Of a stretch of 64,000 nt of DNA, positions 8,432 to 17,159 are shown piece by piece. The first letter of the stretch is position 1. Each line of letters begins with the position of its first letter. The stretch lies in the NCBI GenBank assembly GCA_025163595.1, contig CP104100.1, positions 1,674,001-1,738,000 on the forward strand. The letters run 5' to 3'. Under the pieces are notes generated by a model. It had not been told where the DNA came from, made no database searches, and worked only from the letters and a program-made list of their open reading frames with translations. The translations under genes were made by a program, and so were the position numbers. The DNA comes from Phaeobacter sp. G2 (lineage in GTDB: Bacteria > Pseudomonadota > Alphaproteobacteria > Rhodobacterales > Rhodobacteraceae).

Positions 8432-10132
8432 TTAGGTCTCTTTATTGTTCAGACAGGCTTCGCGGATCGCGCGACGGTCAATTTTGTCCGTTGCACCGCG
8501 CAGCAATATGTCGTGCTGGGTCCAAAGGGCGGTGGGAATTTTGAATTTCGCGAGATGCCCGTCCAGAAAGGCGGCCATATCTGCAAGGGTGAGCTGGGCT
8601 CCAGCTTTGAGCTGTACGGCTGCGCCCACTGTTTCTCCCAGACGCTCGTCCGGCACCGAAAATACTGTGGCTTCCAGAACGTCGGGGTGATGGTGCAGGG
8701 CACCTTCCACATCCAGGCAGGCGATATTTTCGCCGCCACGGATAATGATATTTTTCTTGCGGTCCAGGATGGTCACAAAGCCATCCTGGTCAAGGACGCC
8801 CAAGTCGCCAGTGCGCAGCCAGCCATCTTGCAGAACCTCGTCGGTTGCCTCTGGCTTGTTGAGATAACACCGCATGTTTGCGGGGCTTTTCACCGTGATT
8901 TCGCCCAGTGCCCCCAGGGGCACATCATTGCCTGCGTCATCCAGCATTCGGAGTTCTTGAACCGGGGGGTGCAGTTTGCCTGCGCTATCGGGGCGGGCCT
9001 TGTAGTCGTCGCCGATCATGCCAATGCCCAGGGCATTTGTTTCGGTCATGCCCCAGCCGGTTGCAACACCGGCGTTGGGAAAGGCTTCGGCCAGTTTTGC
9101 CACCTGGGCGCCGGGCCGCTTTGCACCACCAGCCCCAAGATAATCCAGGGAGGGCAGGGTTTCGCCCATCTTGACGGCGGCCTCCATCAATTCGGCAGAT
9201 TGGGTGGGCACCCCAAGAAAGCGCGTGATGCTATTGTCGCGTATCAGGCGCACCGCCTGTTCCGGATCCCACTTGTGCATCAGCGTAATCTTGGCACCGG
9301 CCGGCAGGCTGAGCAAGAACAGCGGGTGGGTTGCCGTGACATGGAACAGCGGGGTGACGACCAGCGCCGAAGGGCGCAGCGGCTCTGGCGCGTCCGGGTC
9401 CGGAGGATCAACCAGCGGCGCGATCACCGATTGCATCAACCAGCTGAACACCGCATTGACCGCGCCGCGATGAGTTTGCACAACGCCTTTGGGATGGCCG
9501 GTGGTGCCAGAGGAATACATGATGGCAAAGTCATCATCCGTGTCGATTTCGACCAGCGGAGCCGTATCTGAACGGGCATTGCGTTTCAGGCTGCTCAGGT
9601 CATGTGCCGTTTGTCCCTCCGCATCGCGGACGCCAATCAGGGTCAGGTCCAGCGCATCGCGAAGCGGTTGTACCCGTTCCATACGCAGCCCATCTGCAAA
9701 AATCACGCGGGCTTTGCTGTCCTGGAGGGCATAGTCCAGTTCCTCGCTTGTCCACCACGCGTTTAGAAACACCACGACACCGCCGATGGAGGAAATTGCC
9801 AGAACCAGCATCAAGAGTTCGGGGTAGTTCCGCATTGCAATGGCCACTCGGTCGCCTTGACCCAAGCCCAGCTCATCGCGCATCGCATGGGCCAGCTGGT
9901 TCACGGATTGGGTGAATTCGGCGTAGGTATAGGTCTCGCTCTCGTAGGCCAGGAATTCAAGGGCTCCCTCACCGTGCTGTTCCCAACCAGAGGCCAGCAG
10001 CGCGGGAACCGTGCCAGGTATGGATTTGAATGCCTTGACCGTCACGCCCCGCACCTCGACCTCATGCACCGCAAATGTCGGGTTCGTGGTAATGACATGA
10101 CACACCGCCTCTTCAGGTGTCATTGCTGTCAT
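8432..10132 (-). CDS. AMP-dependent acyl-CoA synthetase
   Basis: A 566-residue adenylate-forming CoA ligase, the activating enzyme and first gene of the minus-strand acyl-CoA operon. The phosphate loop MYSSGTTGHPKGVV is near residue 190, the ATP/AMP motif GWGMTETNALG near 350, WLRTGDLGVLD near 430, and a C-terminal KKNIIIRGGENI hinge with a catalytic-lysine region near the end. The start is uncertain: ATG at 10132 is used because the longer frame to 10168 has only a TTG that overlaps its own purine-rich stretch. The substrate is probably a medium or long, possibly branched acid. Confidence 0.88.
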   Translation of the reverse strand: MTAMTPEEAVCHVITTNPTFAVHEVEVRGVTVKAFKSIPGTVPALLASGWEQHGEGALEFLAYESETYTYAEFTQSVNQLAHAMRDELGLGQGDRVAIAMRNYPELLMLVLAISSIGGVVVFLNAWWTSEELDYALQDSKARVIFADGLRMERVQPLRDALDLTLIGVRDAEGQTAHDLSSLKRNARSDTAPLVEIDTDDDFAIMYSSGTTGHPKGVVQTHRGAVNAVFSWLMQSVIAPLVDPPDPDAPEPLRPSALVVTPLFHVTATHPLFLLSLPAGAKITLMHKWDPEQAVRLIRDNSITRFLGVPTQSAELMEAAVKMGETLPSLDYLGAGGAKRPGAQVAKLAEAFPNAGVATGWGMTETNALGIGMIGDDYKARPDSAGKLHPPVQELRMLDDAGNDVPLGALGEITVKSPANMRCYLNKPEATDEVLQDGWLRTGDLGVLDQDGFVTILDRKKNIIIRGGENIACLDVEGALHHHPDVLEATVFSVPDERLGETVGAAVQLKAGAQLTLADMAAFLDGHLAKFKIPTALWTQHDILLRGATDKIDRRAIREACLNNKET

Positions 10133-10535
10133 TGCAACTCTGGAAATAGATACATGTTCCCCTCCCAAGAAAAATGCCGACGGCCTCTTTTCAGATCATA
10201 GCTGTCGTTCTAACCGCCAGACTAGGGAGTAGATCTGGATCTTCCAATACCGCAGAACGGAACGTCATTCCGCAAATTTGCAGGATGCAGGGGCAAAGTC
10301 GCTGCGATGGCGCTGCGAATCTTGCGTGGTCTGGCCGCTGCAGATGATGACGCGGGCCTTGGTCGGCAGCAATGCCGCGTGGCGCCCAGGCCTTGATATG
10401 TCGCGGGGGCCGGGGACGATGGGGGCGGGGTGCCATAACCAAGCCCTGGCAGCGGTACATTCTGTTGTCTTGTAAGATTTTTGTAAGTCTGGGGTCTCAT
10501 TAGCTCCCCCATCGTAAAGAAAAATGGAGCTAGAT
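10133..10535. other. Divergent intergenic region (403 bases)
   Basis: Lies between the divergent acyl-CoA synthetase and DUF6134-like genes, so promoters for both must be here. The right end carries the TTGTAAG direct repeat (10470-10487). A G-rich run occupies about 10406-10432. No gene is evident in either strand. Confidence 0.6.
10470..10503 (+). promoter_or_regulatory. Putative response-regulator binding site and promoter (copy 1)
   Basis: Two TTGTAAG half-sites (10470-10476 and 10481-10487) start 11 bp apart, followed 10 bases later by CATTAG (10498-10503) as a possible -10. OmpR/PhoB-type regulators bind direct repeats spaced one helical turn. The same arrangement stands before the hemolysin-like gene at 13204. 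The end of the second half-site is 48 bases from the start at 10536. Confidence 0.65.
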
Positions 10536-11129
10536 ATGCGTATTTTTGGATTGGCCCTTGGCCTTGCTATGGCCTTGGCGGCACCTGTCACTGCTCTATC
10601 GATCCCATCAAACGGCAAACTGAATTTTGATGTTGTTCGTAAAGGCAAAGACATCGGCGATCACAGCTACAGGTTTTCCGGCACCACCGCAGCGCTGACC
10701 GTCAAGGTGACCACAGACATCGTTGTGAAGGTGCCTTTGATCAGAACCACAGCCTACAGTTTCAGACATGCAAGTGTTGAGAGCTGGAAGAACGGCAAAT
10801 TGATGCAGCTGAGCTCAACCACCGACGATGATGGAGATCCCCATCAATTGCAGACCGCGAACAAGGGCGCTTTGCCTGCGAGCCTGTGGAATGATGATAT
10901 CCTGCGCAGCGGCAAACTGATGAACACCATCGACGGGACACTGATGAACATTCGCGCTGCTGATCTTGGCATGGAAACGGTCACGACCAGACGCGGCAGC
11001 ATTTCGGCCCATCATTACCGGCTGTCGGGCGGGCTGGCACGGGATCTTTGGTACGATGCGGCGGGCAACCTTGCACAGGTGGCTTTCAAGGCCGATGATG
11101 GATCCACAGTGATGTATATTCGGAAATAG
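10536..11129 (+). CDS. Secreted DUF6134-like protein
   Basis: A 197-residue protein with a cleavable signal peptide (hydrophobic LALGLAMALAAPVTA, residues 4-20). The mature part is rich in beta strands and starts with NGKLNFDVVRKGKDIGDHSYRF, resembling DUF6134 family proteins of unknown function. ATG at 10536 lies 6 bases after GGAG; the ATG at 10524 contains that ribosome site. It is expressed from the TTGTAAG promoter together with the two-component system that follows after 13 bases, so it may be a periplasmic ligand or lipid-binding partner of the sensor, which is inference. Confidence 0.7.
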   Translation: MRIFGLALGLAMALAAPVTALSIPSNGKLNFDVVRKGKDIGDHSYRFSGTTAALTVKVTTDIVVKVPLIRTTAYSFRHASVESWKNGKLMQLSSTTDDDGDPHQLQTANKGALPASLWNDDILRSGKLMNTIDGTLMNIRAADLGMETVTTRRGSISAHHYRLSGGLARDLWYDAAGNLAQVAFKADDGSTVMYIRK

Positions 11130-11142
11130 GACGGCATGCCGA

Positions 11143-11820
11143 ATGCGGCTTCTCTATATTGAAGACAACGAGAAACTGGCGCTGAACACAAGCGCCAGTT
11201 TGCACGAGGCAGGGTTTGTGGTGGATGTCGTCCATACGGCTGAGGATGCGCTGCATTCTGTCAAAAGCTATGAATATGACGCCCTTATTCTGGATCTGGG
11301 GTTGCCGGATCAGGATGGCCTGGAGATTTTGCCAAGGATCAAAGCCCACAATCCGCAACTCCCAATTCTCATCTGTACCGCACGTGACGCGCTTGAAGAG
11401 CGGATCAAAGGCCTGAATGCAGGGTCGGACGACTACATCGTCAAACCCTTTGCGGTGTCCGAACTCATCGCCCGTGTGAACGCCGTCTTGCGACGTCCCG
11501 GTGGGGTGCTTGGCATGACGCTGACGCTGGGCAATGTCTCCTATGAGACGACAGACCGGACCGTCGCAATAGATGGCGTCGTGGCGCGGTTTTCCAAACG
11601 GGAACTCGCCCTGCTAGAGTTGTTCCTGCGTCGGCCGGACCGCGTGGTGTCAAAAGATGTGATCGAAAATGCGCTCTATGGGTTCAACGAGGCGACAACG
11701 CCCAATGCCATTGATGTGCTGACCCATCGACTGCGGAAAAAGCTGATCGAAAAAGGCGCCAGCATTGAAATCCACAATCTGCGCGGCATTGGCTACGTTT
11801 TGCGGGCACCTGCTGAATGA
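11143..11820 (+). CDS. OmpR-family response regulator
   Basis: A 225-residue regulator with an N-terminal receiver domain: acidic pair E7/D8, phosphoacceptor D51 (LILDLGLP), T79 and K101 (VKPF). A C-terminal winged-helix DNA-binding domain (about residues 125-220) ends in HNLRGIGYVLRAP. It is translationally coupled to the histidine kinase (ATGA). Likely target sites are the 11-bp-spaced TTGTAAG direct repeats upstream of its own operon and of the hemolysin-like gene. Confidence 0.93.
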   Translation: MRLLYIEDNEKLALNTSASLHEAGFVVDVVHTAEDALHSVKSYEYDALILDLGLPDQDGLEILPRIKAHNPQLPILICTARDALEERIKGLNAGSDDYIVKPFAVSELIARVNAVLRRPGGVLGMTLTLGNVSYETTDRTVAIDGVVARFSKRELALLELFLRRPDRVVSKDVIENALYGFNEATTPNAIDVLTHRLRKKLIEKGASIEIHNLRGIGYVLRAPAE

Positions 11821-13181
11821 AGGTTTTACATCGCATCATTGGGCCACGCCGGTCGCTGAAACGAAGCCTGCTGTTAAACATCCTGGCAGCACTGTGTTTT
11901 TGTATCCTTTTGGCTGGCGCCGTCATCATCAAGGAATTCTACGAGCATCTGGAAGAAAACATCGAAGACGCCCTGACCGATGAGGCCTATGAAATTGTCA
12001 GCCAGATTGATCCCGCGCGTGCGCACTATGGCTTGGATGCCAGCGCCCTGCGATACCAGGGGATTGAAGGCAACTATCGCTACACCGTCTTTGATGACGG
12101 TGGCGATCTCATCGCTGGCGGCGAAACCTCGGGGGAAATATGGCGGCAACTGGCGGTCACGACGCTGGGACTTCCGCACCCCATTGCGCTGCTTGGCGAC
12201 CGTAGGGGAATTGGCCTCAGGGCGCGTATTGTTGACCAGGAAGTGGTGATCCTGGTTTCCACCTTTCCCAAGGGCAATAACGAGACGCGTTTTGCCAGCC
12301 TGCTGCACGAACTCGAAGAGGAAATATGGTGGGTGATCCTGGGTCTTGTGGTGGTGCTGACCTCGACGCTGTTTGCCACCCGCCAGGCGCTGTCGCCGCT
12401 GCGATCTCTGTCTGATCAGGCGCATCAAATCGGGCCGTCTGCGGCGGGTCGTCGTCTCGATGTTGCCCAGGTGCCGGCTGAGATCGCGCCGCTTATTGGC
12501 GACGTGAACAAGGCGTTTGACCGCCTGGAACAGGGCTATCAGGCGCAGCGGGATTTTTCCGCCAATGTTGCCCATGAAATTCGCACGCCTATCGCAGTGC
12601 TCAGGTCCAGTATCGACCGTATCACTGACCCCGAATTGAAAACAATGCTGACGCAGGATGTTGATCAACTGGATCGTATCTTTGCTCAGCTGATTGATTT
12701 GTCCCGCGCCGATGCGGCTTTGAAAACCAGCTTTGAGCCGGTGGACCTGCACAGTGTTGCGGTCCAGGTCGCCACGGATCTGGCGCAGTCGGCCCTACGG
12801 TCTGGTCGGAGCTTGTCGGTCACCGGCGCCAAGAAGGTCTTGGTTGAAGGCAACGCGGGGCTCTTGACCATCGCGCTGAGCAATGTTGTCCGCAATGCCT
12901 TGCAGTATACCCCCGAGGCGAGCGAAGTCGAGATCGAGGTGCTGGCCAACCCTGCTGGATGGCGGGTGCTTGATCGCGGCGCCGGGGTGCCGGACAATCT
13001 GAAAACAGCATTGTTTGAGCGCTTCAATCGCGGAACGCTGGCCAATTCCAACAGCACGGGATCGGGAATAGGATTGGCCATCGTCAAGTCGGTTGCTCAG
13101 TCCCACAATGCCACAAGCATCATTCAGGACAGGGAGGGGGGTGGCACAGCATTCTCCTTCATTTTCAATGCTTCGGCGTAA
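11817..13181 (+). CDS. Sensor histidine kinase
   Basis: A 454-residue membrane sensor. Two transmembrane segments (about residues 15-38 and 165-185) enclose a periplasmic region of some 125 residues; a HAMP-like linker follows. The H-box SANVAHEIRTPIAVL places the phosphorylated histidine at residue 253. The ATPase domain has NVVRNALQYTP (N box), DRGAGVP (G1) and GSGIGLAIVKS (G2). Architecture matches QseC/PmrB-type kinases paired with OmpR regulators. Its signal is unknown; the periplasmic loop and the secreted DUF6134-like partner are the obvious sensing parts. Confidence 0.93.
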   Translation: MKVLHRIIGPRRSLKRSLLLNILAALCFCILLAGAVIIKEFYEHLEENIEDALTDEAYEIVSQIDPARAHYGLDASALRYQGIEGNYRYTVFDDGGDLIAGGETSGEIWRQLAVTTLGLPHPIALLGDRRGIGLRARIVDQEVVILVSTFPKGNNETRFASLLHELEEEIWWVILGLVVVLTSTLFATRQALSPLRSLSDQAHQIGPSAAGRRLDVAQVPAEIAPLIGDVNKAFDRLEQGYQAQRDFSANVAHEIRTPIAVLRSSIDRITDPELKTMLTQDVDQLDRIFAQLIDLSRADAALKTSFEPVDLHSVAVQVATDLAQSALRSGRSLSVTGAKKVLVEGNAGLLTIALSNVVRNALQYTPEASEVEIEVLANPAGWRVLDRGAGVPDNLKTALFERFNRGTLANSNSTGSGIGLAIVKSVAQSHNATSIIQDREGGGTAFSFIFNASA

Positions 13182-13203
13182 CACATCATGTGGTTTTTGC
13201 GCT

Positions 13204-13237
13204 TTGTAAGTCTCTTGTAAGTCTGCCCTGCGATTCC
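13204..13237 (+). promoter_or_regulatory. Putative response-regulator binding site and promoter (copy 2)
   Basis: TTGTAAG at 13204-13210 and 13215-13221, again 11 bp start to start, followed 10 bases later by GATTCC (13232-13237). The two copies also share TCTG directly after the second half-site. The end of the repeat is 55 bases before the hemolysin-like start, so the biosynthetic genes probably have their own promoter under the same regulator. Confidence 0.65.
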
Positions 13238-13276
13238 CGTCTCAACACGTCAAATAAAGGTGCGTTGAGGTTGGAT

Positions 13277-13864
13277 ATGAAAATCGAGTTTTTGAGCGGC
13301 AACTGCCCGGGACGCCAGCAGGCCCAGGACCATATCAAGGGTGTCTACAAAAGTGCCTATGGCGCCGATGTCACCGAATTCGCCCCTCTCTTGGTTGTTG
13401 CAAAACATGTAAACGGAGAGGTGCTTTGTGCGGCTGGTATTCGGACGGCGCGGGATGGGTTCTTTTCTGATGCCTATCTGACAACTGATTTTTCCACCGC
13501 TCTGCATCAGACAGCCGGTTTGCGGGTTCCGGCTGCGGAAATCATGGAAGTGGTTTCTCTGGCCGCGACAACCCCCTTTCCGGTACTGCCTATGCTGGAC
13601 AAGATGGTCGAATGGGGGCGTCAGAACGCGATGACCTGTGGCGTGTTTACGGCCACAAAACCCCTGCGTCGCCTGCTGGCCCGGACCACGCTCAGCTACA
13701 CTGAAATCGCCAGGGCGGATATTTCGAAGGTCGCAAACCCACAGGCCTGGGGATCCTATTACGATACCGATCCAAGAGTATGCGCGTTTAGCGAGGTGCT
13801 GTCGCAGCCGGTTGTTTTGTCGCCCCGTGCACGTCGGGCCGGGCATGTGGCGGAGGCATCGTGA
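13277..13864 (+). CDS. Thermostable hemolysin family protein (GNAT/LuxI-like fold)
   Basis: A 195-residue protein matching the thermostable hemolysin (T_hemolysin) family; the family name is historical and the fold is related to GNAT acyltransferases. Visible blocks are QAQDHIKGVYKSAYGAD near residue 15, LCAAGIRTARDGFFSDAYL near 55, and EIMEVVSLAAT near 95. ATG at 13277 lies 6 bases after GAGG. Its stop overlaps the ligase start. Being first in an operon with an acyl-activating ligase, an SDR and a dioxygenase, it is more plausibly an acyl-transfer enzyme than a toxin; that is inference. Confidence 0.8.
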   Translation: MKIEFLSGNCPGRQQAQDHIKGVYKSAYGADVTEFAPLLVVAKHVNGEVLCAAGIRTARDGFFSDAYLTTDFSTALHQTAGLRVPAAEIMEVVSLAATTPFPVLPMLDKMVEWGRQNAMTCGVFTATKPLRRLLARTTLSYTEIARADISKVANPQAWGSYYDTDPRVCAFSEVLSQPVVLSPRARRAGHVAEAS

Positions 13865-15318
13865 TGAAACAGGTCTTTGACGCGCTTGAACGCCATGCAC
13901 ACAGTCGCCCCGATGCCATCGCCTTTGAAGATGACAGCGGCCAGATCAGCTGGCAGGAGTTGTCCGAACGTGTGGAAAACTTGGCTTGTGTACTGGATGA
14001 CATCACAGGGCCTGTTGCTATCGGTCTTGCTGGTGGCATCGACTATGTCGTGGCTGATCTGGCGGCGACGCTTAGTGGCAAACGGCAGGTGCCTTTGCCG
14101 TTCTTTTTCAGCTCGGCGCAAAATGCCCATGTGTTGATGGATGCCAAGGTTGGCTGTGTCATCACAAACATTCCCGAACTGTTTTCGGCGCTGCCACGTC
14201 TTAATTTGCTCAGCCCGGCTGCCCCAGCTGCCCCGGCTGCCGCTCCGACCACCGGGCGCGGGCTGCGCGCCTATAACGGTGGCGCCGAGCGGATCATCTA
14301 TACCTCTGGCTCCTCCGGCACCCCCAAAGGGGTCGTGCTGGGGGATCGCCAGTTGCAGGCTTCTATCAGTGCCCTGAGCCAGGTGATCGCCGCAGATGAA
14401 ACTGATACCCATCTGTCCATTCTGCCGCTGGCGCAGCTGTTGGAGCAGATCTGCGGGATCTTCCTGCCCATCGTCGCGGGGGCCAAAACGGTGTTTCGAT
14501 TTGAAGCAACCAAGGCTCTCTTTGGGGCGCCGATCGCGCCGCTGGTTGCCGCCTTTGAAACCCTGCGCCCAACCACCAGCCTGCTGGCGCCGGCTGTGCT
14601 GGGCCGCTGGGTTAGCGCCCTGGCGGGGCGCGAAGCGCCTGACAGCCTGCGGTTTGTGGCTGTGGGGGGCGCGTCCAGCTCGCCCTCTTTGATCCAGGCC
14701 GCGCAAGAGGTCGGCATTCCGGTCCATGAAGGCTATGGGCTGTCTGAATGCTGCGCGGTTGTGGCCATGAACCGGCCCGGCGACAATCACCCCGGCACTG
14801 TGGGACCAGTATTGGACGGGCTGGCGGTTTCGCTCGATAACGGTGAGATCGTGGTGTCAGGCCCGACAGTGATGACGGGCTATCTGAATGGCGACGACGC
14901 CCCCGATGTCTGGCATACTGGGGATCTGGGGCATTTTGACGGTGACCAGCTGGTTGTTGATGGCCGCAAAGATGCACTGTTGGTGACCAGTGCCGGGCGC
15001 AACATTTCACCGGAATGGGTCGAACAGCGGGTCAACAGTGATCCGCGGGTTGTCAGCTCGGCTTTGGGTCTTCGCCAGTCTGACGGGGCGCTGATATTGC
15101 TTCTGGTTGTCGCGGCTGCCGTGCCAGCCGCTGACATTCTGGCCTACCTGTCAGATTTGCCATCTTATGCGCGGCCCTCGGCGTTTATCACCACTGATCC
15201 GTCTGAGCAGGGGCTGTTGTTCCCAGCCGGAACCCCAAACAGGGCTGTGGCCGCCAGCTTGATCAACACCCGGGCTGCCCAGCAGCTGGACCCAGCCCCA
15301 GAAAGCATCGCGTCATGA
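13864..15318 (+). CDS. AMP-dependent synthetase/ligase
   Basis: A 484-residue adenylate-forming enzyme. The P-loop IIYTSGSSGTPKGVVL is near residue 143, GYGLSECCAVVAMN near 292, and VWHTGDLGHFDGDQLVVDGRKDALL near 350-372 with the conserved Asp and Arg. A C-terminal subdomain is present but short. ATG at 13864 is preferred over the adjacent GTG at 13861 because it stands 7 bases from GGAGG. It probably activates a carboxylic acid for the hemolysin-like acyltransferase or the SDR. It overlaps its neighbours on both sides. Confidence 0.87.
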   Translation: MKQVFDALERHAHSRPDAIAFEDDSGQISWQELSERVENLACVLDDITGPVAIGLAGGIDYVVADLAATLSGKRQVPLPFFFSSAQNAHVLMDAKVGCVITNIPELFSALPRLNLLSPAAPAAPAAAPTTGRGLRAYNGGAERIIYTSGSSGTPKGVVLGDRQLQASISALSQVIAADETDTHLSILPLAQLLEQICGIFLPIVAGAKTVFRFEATKALFGAPIAPLVAAFETLRPTTSLLAPAVLGRWVSALAGREAPDSLRFVAVGGASSSPSLIQAAQEVGIPVHEGYGLSECCAVVAMNRPGDNHPGTVGPVLDGLAVSLDNGEIVVSGPTVMTGYLNGDDAPDVWHTGDLGHFDGDQLVVDGRKDALLVTSAGRNISPEWVEQRVNSDPRVVSSALGLRQSDGALILLLVVAAAVPAADILAYLSDLPSYARPSAFITTDPSEQGLLFPAGTPNRAVAASLINTRAAQQLDPAPESIAS

Positions 15319-16106
15319 ACAGCAGGAAAACAGTTCTCATCACAGGGGCAGGGACCGGCATTGGCCGTGCGCTGGCCATTGAGGCAGCACAGAAGGGCTT
15401 TGATCTGATCCTGGTTGGTCGCACGTCCAGCACGCTGGATGAGACGCTCTCCCAATGTAGCACCACACAAGCCCGGTGTATTGTGGCCGATGTGACCAGC
15501 GCCGAGGGGCGGGCCGTGATCTGCCAGGCGGTCAGCGGCAGGCTGGAAATTCTGATCAACAATGCGGGCGTTCTAAGCGTTGGGCATCTGGCTGATATGA
15601 CGGATGAAAACCTGCAACGCATGGCAGAGACCAACCTTGTCGCACCGATGGCTTTGAGCCGTGATCTGCTGCCGGCACTGCGCAGCGCCAAGGGCCGTAT
15701 CGTCAACATCGGTTCGGTTTTTGGCGATATCGCCTATCCGTTCTTTGCCGGCTACTCGGCGACCAAATTTGGCCTGCGCGGGTTCTCGGACGCGATACGG
15801 CGGGAACTGTCCGGGACAGGCATTGGCGTAACCTATGTCGCGCCGCGTGCCACGCAGACTGCGGCTGAAAGCGCCTTTGGCGCCTTGGTTGAGCCTCTGG
15901 ATATGACGCTCGACACAGCCGAGACCGTGGCCGCACAGGCCTGGGATGCCATCCTGAAAGGCAAGCGTGAGAGCTTCCCCAAAGGCAAAGAGCGGTTTTT
16001 CGTAAAGGTGCAACGGCTGTTCCCATCGCTGGTCGACAAATCGGTGGGGGCGCAGGCGCGTGATCCCAGAACCCTTGCGGCGCTCAAAACCTCACACCAC
16101 TCCTAA
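15315..16106 (+). CDS. SDR family oxidoreductase
   Basis: A 263-residue short-chain dehydrogenase. TGAGTGIGRALA is at residues 10-21, LVGRTSSTL after strand 2 suggests NADP(H), NNAGVLSVG lies near 80, and YSATKFGLRGFSDAIRRE near 145-162 carries YxxxK. The C-terminal AWDAILKGKRESFPKGKERFF is typical of SDRs acting on acyl or lipid substrates. It starts within the stop of the ligase gene (ATGA). A reductase step on the activated acyl product is a reasonable guess. Confidence 0.87.
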   Translation: MNSRKTVLITGAGTGIGRALAIEAAQKGFDLILVGRTSSTLDETLSQCSTTQARCIVADVTSAEGRAVICQAVSGRLEILINNAGVLSVGHLADMTDENLQRMAETNLVAPMALSRDLLPALRSAKGRIVNIGSVFGDIAYPFFAGYSATKFGLRGFSDAIRRELSGTGIGVTYVAPRATQTAAESAFGALVEPLDMTLDTAETVAAQAWDAILKGKRESFPKGKERFFVKVQRLFPSLVDKSVGAQARDPRTLAALKTSHHS

Positions 16107-16139
16107 TCGACACCTCCCAAAATCAACAGGACATCTGCC

Positions 16140-17000
16140 ATGAGCTACAACGTAATCCGCGCCTCTGATGCGGGCGATACTTCTATCACGCCAGCCGTGT
16201 TATCCGAGGTCAAAAACTATTTGGACAGCGATGGCTGGACGCTGCTGCGCGGCTTTAAGATGGATATGCCTGCCTTCAGCGGGATCACATCACAGCTTTG
16301 CAAAACCATCACCTTTGATCCCGCGCGTGAATATTCGGAAAAGAATACCCAAAAGGTCGACGCAGGCCTGGGACCCATTGGGCTCCATATTGAAAATGGC
16401 AACACGCCAGTGTGCCCGGATGTGGTTGCCTTCTATAGTGCAAAAGCTGCTTTTGAAGGGTCACAAACAACGATCTGCGACGGTCGCCGGGTTTTTGAAG
16501 CCTTCTCTGACGCCCAAAAAGCGCGCTGGTTGCAGCGTATGATGGTGACGCGCACCCTGCCTGAGGTCCTGTGGAAACGCTACCTTGCCAACGAACACCC
16601 GGCCATCAGTGATCCCGCAGAGGTCACCCATGACCATATCTTGCAATTCAAAGCGGCAATCCCCGATCAGGACTTCACGTTGAATGCCGACGGATCGCTT
16701 GAGTACCGCATCAAGGTCTCTCCGGTGCGTCCGTCGTCAGTGTCCCAGGGGCAGGGGTTTGCCAATGCAATTCTGGGTCCGTCGCATAACTATGAACCAC
16801 CCGTTTATACCCTTGAGGATGGGTCAATTGTCAGCTCCGATGAAATTGAAGAGCTGCGCGATATTGCCGAGACCTGCACGGCTGAAATCAACTGGCAGGA
16901 CGGCGATGTGGCAGTGATCGACAACACCCGCGTTATGCATGGGCGTCGGGCGATCAAGGACCAGGATCGACAGTTGTATATAGGAATGGGCCGCCTGTGA
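16140..17000 (+). CDS. TauD/TfdA-like Fe(II)/2-oxoglutarate dioxygenase
   Basis: A 286-residue non-haem iron oxygenase. The metal triad reads H83-x-E85 (LHIENGNTP) and H267 (NTRVMHGRR), so the usual HxD is HxE, the form known from clavaminate synthase. The arginine after the distal His (RQLYIGMG) fits 2-oxoglutarate binding. A ribosome site AGGA lies 8 bases before the ATG; 33 bases separate it from the SDR. It is the last gene of the operon and would hydroxylate or desaturate the pathway product. Confidence 0.85.
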   Translation: MSYNVIRASDAGDTSITPAVLSEVKNYLDSDGWTLLRGFKMDMPAFSGITSQLCKTITFDPAREYSEKNTQKVDAGLGPIGLHIENGNTPVCPDVVAFYSAKAAFEGSQTTICDGRRVFEAFSDAQKARWLQRMMVTRTLPEVLWKRYLANEHPAISDPAEVTHDHILQFKAAIPDQDFTLNADGSLEYRIKVSPVRPSSVSQGQGFANAILGPSHNYEPPVYTLEDGSIVSSDEIEELRDIAETCTAEINWQDGDVAVIDNTRVMHGRRAIKDQDRQLYIGMGRL

Positions 17001-17159
17001 CGCTGCTGCCAGCAAACTGAGGGCGGCACAAAGCCCCTGGTTCGCCTGCGCCACGTACACGGGGCTAACCCTTTGGCCCTGAGCCTGTTTTGTCGCAACT
17101 CCATTGCGCCCTTCATCACCGCGATGAGGGGGCCATTTTGCCCCTGCGCGGCGCGACAC

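Noticed and set aside
13277..13864. A haemolytic toxin gene
   Set aside because: There is no signal peptide, and the operon partners are biosynthetic enzymes; the family name alone does not justify a toxin call.
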